The position numbers were made by a program, and so were the translations under genes. The notes under the pieces are model-generated. The model made no database searches and was not told the DNA's origin. It saw only the letters and a list, made by a program, of their open reading frames with translations. A stretch of 7,531 nucleotides of DNA from an uncultured Mailhella sp. GTDB taxonomy: Bacteria > Desulfobacterota > Desulfovibrionia > Desulfovibrionales > Desulfovibrionaceae. Below are positions 1 through 5,809 of this stretch, piece by piece (positions within the stretch are counted from its first letter, which is position 1; each line of letters opens with the position of its first letter). The DNA is taken from the NCBI GenBank assembly GCA_910579055.1, contig CAJTSU010000169.1, forward strand, positions 1 to 7,531, read 5' to 3'.

Positions 1-276
1 GATGGTTCGGCCGCTGCCGCCGCCGATGGCGTTGCCGAGCACGCCGCCGAGCACGCCGCCCGCTCCGGCCCCGATAAGTTCCTTGCCGGAACTTTCGTTA
101 TTGATGCGCACATGGCGGAACGAAACCACGGTGCCGTATTCCACGTCATAGCTGCCCTGGGCACCGCTGACCACATAGTCGTTGCCGCCTACGCGGGGGG
201 TGCAGCCTCCGGCCAGAGGGGAAGCCATCAGCAGCAGGGCCAGAAACGCCGGAAAAGTTTGTTTATAGCCGAGCAT
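1..276 (-). CDS. SlyB/PcP-type glycine-zipper outer-membrane lipoprotein, N-terminal part (cut by window edge)
   Basis: This frame is open from an ATG at 276-274 to the window edge and gives 92 residues without a stop. Residues 1-25 form a lipoprotein signal: basic start (MLGYKQ), hydrophobic core (FLALLLMASPL), then a lipobox-like LAGGC with the predicted lipidated Cys25. Residues 48-60 (YGTVVSFRHVRIN) resemble the SlyB/PcP segment ahead of the glycine zipper. From about residue 66 a Gly/Ala-rich run (LIGAGAGGVLGGVLGNAIGG) matches the first half of a 2TM glycine zipper. Known SlyB proteins are about 150 residues, so roughly 60 are missing. A good ribosome site, GAGG five bases before ATG, supports the start. 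A TATGAT -10-like hexamer lies at 374-369 on the minus strand, without a convincing -35. The family is linked to envelope integrity; the exact role here is inferred. Family assignment is fairly sure, ortholog identity less so. Confidence 0.8.
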   Translation of the reverse strand, partial: MLGYKQTFPAFLALLLMASPLAGGCTPRVGGNDYVVSGAQGSYDVEYGTVVSFRHVRINNESSGKELIGAGAGGVLGGVLGNAIGGGSGRTI

Positions 277-454
277 AACTGCCTCATATCGTGTTTGCTT
301 TATTGCCGCAGAGGCCCGGTATCCGCTGTGCGCGCCATGCGCGGGCGGGCGGGAATTTTCTGCATTCAATCATATCCGGTTTGAGTTTTAAGAAAGCGCT
401 GGTTAGAGCCTTTCCCCAGGGCTGCCGATACCATCAGCCGCCCCGAAAATCAGG
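277..454. other. Intergenic, upstream of the lipoprotein gene
   Basis: No believable gene is seen. The segment should hold the promoter and leader of the minus-strand lipoprotein gene. The best core element is TATGAT on the minus strand at 374-369, giving a leader of roughly 85 bases; the expected -35 position carries no good TTGACA match, so this is a weak suggestion only. Short reading frames here lack ribosome sites and family resemblance. Confidence 0.3.
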
Positions 455-705
455 AGCGGGCTGCGGCTTTGCCGCGTCGTAACCGCCAGATTTTCGTGCC
501 TTTCGTCAAGCCGCCTTGCGGCTTGGACGGCGCAAACACCGCACAGCGGGGTTTGTCAGCAGTCTGAAGGAAACGCGGATTGAAGCGTTTCCCTGCGGCC
601 TTGCTCCGCAAGACCACCCGCAAGCCGCGAAGGGGAAAAATGTACTTTTCCCGTTAAATGAGCGAGTTGACGTGCGTTTCCCAAACAGGCAAATGCCTTT
701 TTGGG
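455..705. repeat. Dense array of consecutive perfect or near-perfect hairpins in an intergenic region
   Basis: At least six adjacent inverted repeats were read directly. (1) GCGGC/GCCGC, 463-475, loop TTT. (2) CAAGCCGC/GCGGCTTG, 507-525, loop CTT. (3) CAAACACCGC/GCGGGGTTTG, 533-555, loop ACA, one mismatch. (4) GGAAACGC/GCGTTTCC, 569-592, 8-base loop. (5) GCGGCCTTGC/GCAAGCCGC, 595-629, one bulge, with an inner CTTGC/GCAAG. (6) GGGAAAA/TTTTCCC, 633-652. (7) A 12-base arm CCCAAACAGGCA pairs with TGCCTTTTTGGG, 680-705, one mismatch. Frames across it have no ribosome site and look non-coding. It could be a structured RNA, a cluster of REP-like elements, or the remnant of a mobile element. It matches no RNA family I can recognise (not tmRNA, SRP, RNase P or tRNA by their hallmark motifs). 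Confidence 0.6.
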
Positions 706-854
706 CATGGCGTTGATGTATGTGCAGAATAAATCAGCGGTTCCTTAAAGTCCAGTTAAGAGGCATGATAACCATTAATCCGGCCGGATAATCCGGGCAG
801 CATGGCGCATTGCAACGCCGGAGCAAGCGGTCTGTTTTGGAGCGTTCAGGCATG
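706..854. other. Intergenic with short palindromes
   Basis: No gene is seen. The stretch contains a perfect 12-base palindrome, ATCCGGCCGGAT, at 778-789, and a CTTAA/TTAAG inverted repeat at 744-760. Two tiny frames starting at ATG are under 20 codons and lack ribosome sites. Confidence 0.4.
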
Positions 855-881
855 AAAAAAGCCCCGGTATAACACCGAGGC
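855..881 (-). terminator. Intrinsic terminator of the RRM protein transcript
   Basis: Read on the minus strand, GCCTCGGT (881-874) pairs with ACCGGGGC (868-861) over 8 base pairs including one T-G pair. The loop is five bases (GTTAT), and a run of six T follows (860-855). This is a textbook rho-independent terminator. It lies about 140 bases beyond the stop codon of the RRM gene, so that transcript has a long 3' untranslated region. Confidence 0.85.
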
Positions 882-895
882 CTGGATTCCGTGCC

Positions 896-1020
896 GCTGA
901 AGAACGCTGCTTGCGAGCAGTGTTCTAAAGCATTTTGCTATTGAGTGAACCCGGCTGCGCCGCCGCGCCAGGCTTGCGCCTGATGCCTGGTACTCCGGAA
1001 CATTTCATGCCGCGGAGTGC
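896..1020 (-). other. Hairpin-rich 3' untranslated region of the RRM gene
   Basis: Three stems lie between the stop codon and the terminator. The first starts at the stop: ACTCCG at 992-997 pairs with CGGAGT at 1013-1018, extendable by two pairs. The second is CCAGGC (968-973) with GCCTGG (985-990). The third is an 11-pair stem, AGAACGCTGCT (901-911) with AGCAGTGTTCT (916-926), loop TGCG, one wobble pair, with further pairing outside it. They may stabilise the mRNA or be binding sites; that is inference. Confidence 0.55.
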
Positions 1021-1286
1021 TAGTAACGGGGGGGACGCGGAGCGCGGGGCTTCGCTTCGTTGACGCGAAGGGTACGTCCACCGAAGGTGGCGTTATCAAG
1101 CGCTTCGATAGCAGCCGACGCGCCGGGTTCTTCCATTTCGACGAAGCCGAAACCGCGGGCGCGGCCGGTTTCACGATCGTTCACCAGTTTGACGGAGAGC
1201 ACTTCTCCGTGTTCAGCAAAAAGGTTCTGCACCTGTTCTTCGGTGGCGGACCAGGGAAGGTTCCCGACATAAATAGACTTGGCCAT
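1020..1286 (-). CDS. Small single-RRM RNA-binding protein
   Basis: This 88-residue protein is almost entirely one RNA recognition motif. RNP2 is IYVGNL at residues 5-10 and RNP1 is RGFGFVEM at residues 44-51; Tyr6 and the two Phe of RNP1 are the usual RNA-stacking aromatics. The RRM ends near residue 78, followed by a short basic, proline-rich tail (KPRAPRPPRY). Bacterial proteins of this kind bind single-stranded RNA and are often cold- or stress-induced in cyanobacteria; its role here is not known. The start is set by the conserved MAKSIYVGNLP beginning and by GAGG at 1300-1297, ten bases upstream across a T-rich spacer. The gene appears to be transcribed alone, with a structured leader and a clear terminator. 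Confidence 0.95.
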   Translation of the reverse strand: MAKSIYVGNLPWSATEEQVQNLFAEHGEVLSVKLVNDRETGRARGFGFVEMEEPGASAAIEALDNATFGGRTLRVNEAKPRAPRPPRY

Positions 1287-1399
1287 AGAAAAAAAACCTC
1301 AACGAAAAAAGCATCGACTGCCATGCGTTGGGCGGACAAACCTATGTCCTCGCATGGACTCCTTGCGTAGGAGACTTGCCCCAAGAAAGAGAGCAAGTC
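1287..1399 (-). promoter_or_regulatory. Structured 5' leader of the RRM gene (three consecutive hairpins)
   Basis: On the transcribed minus strand three stems follow each other before the ribosome site. GACTTGC pairs with GCAAGTC (1399-1393 with 1379-1373, 13-base loop). CTCCT pairs with AGGAG (1373-1369 with 1363-1359, loop ACGCA). CCATGCG pairs with CGCATGG (1357-1351 with 1327-1321, 23-base loop). A T-rich stretch and GAGG then lead to ATG. The first two share a base, so they may compete. The AGGAG arm of the middle hairpin looks like an extra Shine-Dalgarno. This could be a thermosensor, an autoregulatory binding site or an mRNA stabiliser; the function is inferred. Confidence 0.5.
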
Positions 1400-1578
1400 A
1401 ACAGGAATCGCATTTTTTTCCTGAAAAATAAGCTGAAAAAATTACGTTTTTGTCGAAAACAGGTGCGAGAAGCAGGCAAAAGTCTCATTTTCGGGTTGTA
1501 TTTGTTCATTTTTTTGCAAGCCCGAGAATGCAAGAAAAAATATGGCTCTGTTCGAGAAGAGTGTTGAACATAACCTTG
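1400..1578. other. AT-rich intergenic segment, probable promoter region of the RRM gene
   Basis: The stretch is clearly richer in A and T than both sides and holds no believable gene. It should contain the promoter for the minus-strand RRM gene, but no -35/-10 pair is good enough to name. A TTGCA/TGCAA inverted repeat (1514-1533) is flanked by T and A runs. Confidence 0.35.
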
Positions 1579-1658
1579 ACCGCCGGAGGCGCGAGCGCAG
1601 CGAGCTATGGAGCGACGCCCCCGCCGCATGGTAATGGCGGCATGGAGGGGGGGGGCGA
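1579..1658. repeat. Dispersed GC-rich hairpin repeat, copy 1
   Basis: Begins ACCGCCGGAGGCGCGAGCG and continues through AGCGAGC, GGAGCGACG, a C run, GCCGCATGGTAATG and CGGCAT to a nine-base G run (1647-1655) and CGA. The same word order occurs in the same orientation at 7447-7524. The core folds as GCCGCAT/ATGgCGGC around GGTA, enclosed by complementary C and G runs. Both copies also have GGCTCTGTTC a few dozen bases upstream (1544-1553 here). It lies between the mutL stop and the RRM leader. It resembles REP-like intergenic repeats; no transposase is visible. Confidence 0.75.
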
Positions 1659-1663
1659 CCAAA

Positions 1664-1699
1664 CGGCGGCCCCGCGGGGGCCGTGCCCGTTGCCGGGCA
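1664..1699. repeat. Two GC-rich hairpins just beyond the mutL stop
   Basis: GGCCCC (1668-1673) pairs perfectly with GGGGCC (1677-1682) around GCG. TGCCCG (1684-1689) pairs with CGGGCA (1694-1699) around TTGC. Neither has a T run on the mutL side, so they are not standard intrinsic terminators. They might protect the mutL mRNA 3' end or belong to a longer form of the adjacent repeat. Confidence 0.5.
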
Positions 1700-1729
1700 G
1701 AGCGGGACATGGGCGGGGAAAGCTTGCCG

Positions 1730-3790
1730 CTATTGTCTCCGCTTAAAGAGCTTTTCCATATCCGCGGGGTCCAGGGTGACGGCGCAGGGCCGTCCATGCG
1801 GGCAATAATCCGGTTCTTCCGTAGCCAGCCATTGGCGCACCAGTTCCAGAGCGTCGGCAGGCGCAAGCTGCTGTCCGGCCCGAATGGCGGAATGACAGGC
1901 ATGGGTGATCCACAGTGAAACGAGATCGTCTTTTTTTCCCGCAAGCGCTTCGCGCAGAAAAGCGGAAGCGTCTCCTCGCTCCATGGCCGGAGGCAGGGCG
2001 GAAATACGGCAGAAAGCGCCGCCGTCGGTCAGTTCCGCCGTAAAACCGAGTTCGTTCAGGGTTTCCCGGATTTCCATAAAGCGCTCTGCTTCGGACGGGT
2101 GCAGAGCGAGGGATAAAGGTATGAGCAAGGGGCGTGACGTGCCCTTGAGCCCGCCGGAGCGGAATTTTTCAAACATGATCCGTTCGTGTACGGCGTGCTG
2201 ATCGAGAAAAAGCAGGGTATCCCGCCCCTTGGCCAAAATGAGATACGTTCCGGCCACCTGGCCGAGATAACGGAAATCTCCGGTACTGTTTACAGGCGTT
2301 CCGGCAGGCGACGCGAGCGGCGGCTTTGCCGCCTGGGGCGGGAACTCCGCATCGTTGTCAGCGGGCAGGCTGCGCGCAGCTGACGGCGGCCCGGCGTGTC
2401 CGTTTTCAGAAGGCCCCTCCGGGGCGGTTGAAGCGCCAAGGCGGGGGGCAGGTTCGGTCAGTCCTCCCCCTGTGGAAAGCAGGGGAGAAAAGGGGGCGCT
2501 AAACGAAGGCTTGCCGGGAACATGCCGCCCCGGCGAAGAGGCGGGGAGGGCCGGAGCCTCCCGCGCTTCGCGGGCGGCACTCCGGGACGCCGCGGCACTG
2601 TGTGCGGGATCGCGGCGCGGCATGACTCGCATTTCATCCACTGTTCCCCAAAAGCCCTGAGGGCGGGGAGCAAAGGCGGGCCGGTCTTCAGGTTCGGGGC
2701 CGCCGGGCAATGTTCCGCCTGCTGCATCCGCCGGAGAGGCCGCGTAACGGGCCGCGCCCTGTTCCGCGTCCTGCGCGTTCAATACCTGCCCCACGGCGTT
2801 CAGCGCCGTGACGAAAACAGACTGCTCGTCGCGGAAACGCACTTCATTTTTGGCGGGATGGACATTTACGTCCACGGCTTCGGGGTCGATATCGAGAAAA
2901 AGCACAATTTGCGGATAATCCCGGCTGGTCAGCCTGCCCTGATAGGCCTGGCGCGCTGCGCGCAGGAGCAGCCGGTCATTGACCGCGCGCCCGTTGACGA
3001 AAAAGAGCATGCGATCCGCGCGGGGCTGAGAGGATCGGGGATTGGAGGCCAGACCGCGCACGGTCATGCCGTGTTGTTCCAGCCGGAAGGGGCGTAATGC
3101 CTCCACCACCAGCGGGGGCCAGATCAGGGCCAGACGGCGGGTCAGCTCCATGCCCGGTTCCGCGCGCAGGGCCACACGCCCGCCAAGCTTCAGGGTAAAG
3201 CCCACGCCGGGGTTGGCGAGAATGAGCCGGTACAACAGATCCTGCGCACGTTTCAGCTCGGTGGCCGGGCTTTTGAGAAATTTCAGGCGAGCCGGGACAT
3301 TGGCGAACAGTTCGCGCACTTCCGCCACTGTACCCCCGGCCAGAGCGGCCGGGCCGATGCGGGAAACCCGGCCGAAGTCCACTTCCAGGCTTGTGGCTTC
3401 GCCGTATCTGCCGGAAGCGTCGCGCGGAGCGGAAACCATGCGGAAGCGGGAGACCGAGGCGATACTGGGCAGTGCTTCCCCGCGAAAGCCGAAGGAATTG
3501 ATACGGGAAAGATCCTCAATGCCGGAAATCTTGCTGGTGGCATGCCGGGTGACAGCAAGTTCCAGTTCTGCCGCGGGGATGCCGCGCCCGTCGTCCGTGA
3601 CGCGAACCATGTTCCGGCCTCCGTCTTCCAGTTCAACCTCAATGCGCGAGGCCCCGGCGTCAAGGCTGTTTTCCACCAGCTCCTTGAGTACGCTGGCCGG
3701 GCGTTCCACCACTTCCCCCGCGGCGATCTGGTTGGCCAGTTCGGGGGGGAGAAGGCGGATTTGTCTGCGGGGGGATATTGTGTGCGTCAT
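1730..3790 (-). CDS. mutL: DNA mismatch repair protein MutL, endonuclease-type
   Basis: MutL couples mismatch recognition by MutS to strand removal; it is a cytoplasmic ATP-dependent dimer. The 686 residues hold an N-terminal GHKL ATPase (about 1-340) with ELVENSLDAGA at 37-47 (catalytic Glu40, Mg-binding Asn41 by family rule), DDGRGI at 66-71, TSKI at 85-88 and GFRGEALPSIASVS at 101-114. A Pro/Ala/Ser-rich linker runs about 345-505. The C-terminal dimerisation and nuclease domain has DQHAVHERIMFE at 530-541, fitting DQHA(x2)E(x4)E, then ACHSAIRAG at 631-639, CPHGRP at 663-668 and a final FKR at 682-684. All nuclease signatures are present, so it should nick DNA itself, as in organisms lacking MutH. 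The expected clamp-binding segment reads RPLLIP (553-558), with Arg where Gln is usual. The start matches E. coli MutL (LPPxLANQIAAGE near the N-terminus), though its ribosome site is weak: AGGCGG lies about 15 bases upstream. Confidence 0.97.
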   Translation of the reverse strand: MTHTISPRRQIRLLPPELANQIAAGEVVERPASVLKELVENSLDAGASRIEVELEDGGRNMVRVTDDGRGIPAAELELAVTRHATSKISGIEDLSRINSFGFRGEALPSIASVSRFRMVSAPRDASGRYGEATSLEVDFGRVSRIGPAALAGGTVAEVRELFANVPARLKFLKSPATELKRAQDLLYRLILANPGVGFTLKLGGRVALRAEPGMELTRRLALIWPPLVVEALRPFRLEQHGMTVRGLASNPRSSQPRADRMLFFVNGRAVNDRLLLRAARQAYQGRLTSRDYPQIVLFLDIDPEAVDVNVHPAKNEVRFRDEQSVFVTALNAVGQVLNAQDAEQGAARYAASPADAAGGTLPGGPEPEDRPAFAPRPQGFWGTVDEMRVMPRRDPAHSAAASRSAAREAREAPALPASSPGRHVPGKPSFSAPFSPLLSTGGGLTEPAPRLGASTAPEGPSENGHAGPPSAARSLPADNDAEFPPQAAKPPLASPAGTPVNSTGDFRYLGQVAGTYLILAKGRDTLLFLDQHAVHERIMFEKFRSGGLKGTSRPLLIPLSLALHPSEAERFMEIRETLNELGFTAELTDGGAFCRISALPPAMERGDASAFLREALAGKKDDLVSLWITHACHSAIRAGQQLAPADALELVRQWLATEEPDYCPHGRPCAVTLDPADMEKLFKRRQ

Positions 3791-3906
3791 GGGGGCATAT
3801 TAATTCCGCCTGCGCCGGGACACAAGAAAAAAGAACAGGGGTGCCCGGCGCGCCTCTTTACAGCACTGCATTATTTTTCAGGCCATGTCGCGCGAGATGA
3901 GAAATC

Positions 3907-3935
3907 TTGACTCACGAGGTCGAGCAGTATACACT
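3907..3935 (+). promoter_or_regulatory. Sigma70-like promoter of the restriction-modification operon
   Basis: TTGACT (3907-3912) and TACACT (3930-3935) are separated by 17 bases, five and four matches to the consensus hexamers. Initiation near 3942 would leave a leader of about 30 bases before the ATG at 3973. An overlapping GTATAC palindrome (3927-3932) sits at the -10 and could be a target for autoregulation; that is speculative. Confidence 0.6.
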
Positions 3936-3972
3936 TTTTTATCTATTTGAATTGTACTATTATGGAGCATTT

Positions 3973-5097
3973 ATGGCAAGTCAAAGTACTATAAAAGTTT
4001 ACTTTGGTGATAATATAAAGCTACTAAGAAAGATAGCCAGTAACAGTATTGATATGATTTATATTGATCCTCCTTTTAATACTGGTGTTAAACAAATACG
4101 TAATCGTTTTCGTACTGAAAATGGGGTTAGAATTTCTGAAAATACATATGGATATCAAGATAGTTTTGATAATTTTATTGGGTTTTTAGAACCACGTATG
4201 AAGGAAGCGTATCGTATTCTTAAAGATAACGGCTCCTTCTTCTTTCATCTTGATTATCGCGAAATTCATTATTGTAAAGTAATGCTGGATCAAATTTTTG
4301 GCAGAGCATCATTTATTAATGAGATTATTTGGGCCTATGATTATGGTGCTCGTTCTAAAAATAAATGGAGTGCTAAACATGATAATATTCTGTGGTATGC
4401 CAAAAATCCTAAATCTTATATCTTCAATTATGCGGAGATGGATAGGATTCCCTATATGGCTCCTGGTTTAGTTGGCCCTGAGAAGGCTGCCCTAGGAAAA
4501 ACCCCTACTGATGTCTGGTGGCATACTATTGTTAGCCCAAATAGTAAAGAAAAAACAGGCTATGCGACTCAAAAGCCTCTTGGTATTATTAATCGGATTC
4601 TAAAGATTCATTCCTGCCCTGGTGATACAGTTATGGATTTTTTTGCCGGTTCAGGAACATTGGGAGAGGCAGCAGCCATATTGGGTCGAAATTGTATTTT
4701 GATAGATCAAAATCCTGAAGCTATAGCAGTAATGAAGAAAAGATTTTTGAATTATACTGTAGAATGGATAAATTGTGATGATATTAAAATGAGTGAAGAA
4801 GTTATAGCCTCTGATAAACATGAGCGTCATCTTGATGAACCAGAAGGGTTTACCCAACCTCTCGCAATTTCCGTGTCAACATTAAAAACGGAAAATATAA
4901 CGGAGATCCTGCATCAAAAAAAACGTAGAGGACGACCTCCTAAAAAGAAAATTATCCAAGAACAAATTGGAGAATTAACTTCTACAAATTGTTTACAGAA
5001 TTTAAATGAGTCGTTAGCAGGTAAAGTTAAAAAGATAATACCTGAAAAACATGCTGAATATAAAACATTTAATATTGAGCAGGGGTCACTGATATGA
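3973..5097 (+). CDS. Beta-type site-specific DNA methyltransferase (N6-adenine or N4-cytosine) with AT-hook-like tail
   Basis: Transfers a methyl group from S-adenosylmethionine to an exocyclic amino group of a target base; the likely job is protecting host DNA from the adjacent nuclease. In the 374-residue product the catalytic motif IV is DPPFNTG (32-38), the TQKP motif (199-202) lies just before motif I, and the AdoMet loop is DFFAGSGT (222-229). The order IV then I defines the beta group. A basic KKRRGRPPKKK (316-326) near the C-terminus looks like an AT-hook for minor-groove binding. The ATG at 3973 is chosen because GGAG lies five bases upstream. An in-frame TTG at 3907 would add 22 residues but is itself the promoter -35 hexamer. 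The gene overlaps the nuclease gene by ATGA. Recognition sequence and methylated base cannot be told from the sequence. Confidence 0.93.
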   Translation: MASQSTIKVYFGDNIKLLRKIASNSIDMIYIDPPFNTGVKQIRNRFRTENGVRISENTYGYQDSFDNFIGFLEPRMKEAYRILKDNGSFFFHLDYREIHYCKVMLDQIFGRASFINEIIWAYDYGARSKNKWSAKHDNILWYAKNPKSYIFNYAEMDRIPYMAPGLVGPEKAALGKTPTDVWWHTIVSPNSKEKTGYATQKPLGIINRILKIHSCPGDTVMDFFAGSGTLGEAAAILGRNCILIDQNPEAIAVMKKRFLNYTVEWINCDDIKMSEEVIASDKHERHLDEPEGFTQPLAISVSTLKTENITEILHQKKRRGRPPKKKIIQEQIGELTSTNCLQNLNESLAGKVKKIIPEKHAEYKTFNIEQGSLI

Positions 5098-5684
5098 CTA
5101 GCAATTCAAGCACAAGAGAATATCAAGAAATTGTTCAGATAAGTAATCTTATTTACGAGGAGTATACGGGAGAAAACTTTATGTGGGAAAATTCTCCCTT
5201 TAAATGGATCAAGCATCGTCCTAGTCGATCCATTGGTGCAATTGGTGAGAAAATTATTGCGTCATGGCTTGCAATGCATAATTTTAATGTTACGCGTTCG
5301 CCAGATTCCAATGCTGATCGCATTGTCGAAGGGAAGCGTGTTGAAATAAAATTTAGTACTCTTTGGAAAAGTGGCGATTATAAGTTTCAACAATTACGTG
5401 ATCAAAATTATGATTTTGTAATTATGCTTGGAATTTCACCAAATGATGCTCATTGCTGGGTTGTTCCTAAACAAGAAATAATACGCTTATGGAAGGTTGA
5501 GAAAAAAATTTGTAGCCAGCATGGAGGTGCTTCTGGCTCAGATACGGCCTGGGTGAATTTAACCCCGGATAATACGTTTAAACCCTTGGCAGAATATGGA
5601 AATTCTTTGAGTGGAGCGTTATTGAGTATCACTGAACTTACAGGATATTCTCCAAAATCTTTTTCCTCTACTTTTGATAATTAA
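5094..5684 (+). CDS. PD-(D/E)xK restriction endonuclease of the adjacent methyltransferase
   Basis: The 196-residue protein shows a PD-(D/E)xK core: a preceding helix with GEK (51-53), then SPD (69-71), NAD (73-75) and VEIKF (83-87), so the metal-binding and catalytic set is Asp71 or Asp75 with Glu84 and Lys86. A hydrophobic strand (YDFVIMLGI, 106-114), HCWVVPKQEI (120-129) and SQHGGASGSDTAW (141-153) follow, the arrangement seen in small restriction nucleases next to beta-type methyltransferases. Its ATG overlaps the methyltransferase stop (ATGA), with AGGGG eight bases upstream, so translation is probably coupled and the nuclease made after its protective partner. No N-terminal signal or membrane segment is seen; it should act in the cytoplasm. 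I infer type II cutting; specificity is unknown. A role unrelated to restriction is less likely given the operon. Confidence 0.85.
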   Translation: MTSNSSTREYQEIVQISNLIYEEYTGENFMWENSPFKWIKHRPSRSIGAIGEKIIASWLAMHNFNVTRSPDSNADRIVEGKRVEIKFSTLWKSGDYKFQQLRDQNYDFVIMLGISPNDAHCWVVPKQEIIRLWKVEKKICSQHGGASGSDTAWVNLTPDNTFKPLAEYGNSLSGALLSITELTGYSPKSFSSTFDN

Positions 5685-5725
5685 TGACTGTGTAAACATG
5701 TCTTAGTACTGAGATACACCATCAA

Positions 5726-5765
5726 AACAGGCTTGGCGACAACACTTATTGCCGCCAGGCCTGTT
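5726..5765. terminator. Probable bidirectional terminator between convergent island genes
   Basis: AACAGGCTTGGCG (5726-5738) pairs with CGCCAGGCCTGTT (5753-5765) over 13 positions with one T-G pair, around a 14-base loop. On the plus strand CTTCT follows. On the minus strand the arm ends in TGTTTTGAT. The T tracts are short, but the position between two convergent stops (5684 and 5810) fits termination in both directions. A near-perfect palindrome, TCTTAGTACTGAGA, precedes it at 5701-5714. Confidence 0.65.
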
Positions 5766-5809
5766 CTTCTATACGGAGAAAAGGTAGTAAATATTCAAAG
5801 TTGGCTTGG

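Noticed and set aside
455..705. CRISPR array
   Set aside because: The hairpins differ from one another in sequence, there are no constant repeats with unique spacers, and no cas gene is present.
516..716. Plus-strand reading frame of 66 residues in the hairpin array
   Set aside because: Starts with TTG inside a stem, has no ribosome site, and its sequence is explained by the inverted repeats.
1508..1541. Inverted repeat with T and A runs (TTGCA/TGCAA) as a terminator
   Set aside because: T runs precede the stem and A runs follow it on either strand, so the T tract is on the wrong side for intrinsic termination.
1342..1944. Minus-strand reading frame of 200 residues overlapping the mutL end and the RRM leader
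   Set aside because: It runs out of frame through the MutL C-terminus, the hairpin repeat and AT-rich leader DNA, with low-complexity composition and no family resemblance.
3042..3803. Plus-strand reading frame of 253 residues inside mutL
   Set aside because: Ser/Arg/Pro-rich composition without motifs, antisense to the most conserved part of MutL; typical of high-GC antisense frames. The other frames within mutL were dismissed for the same reason.
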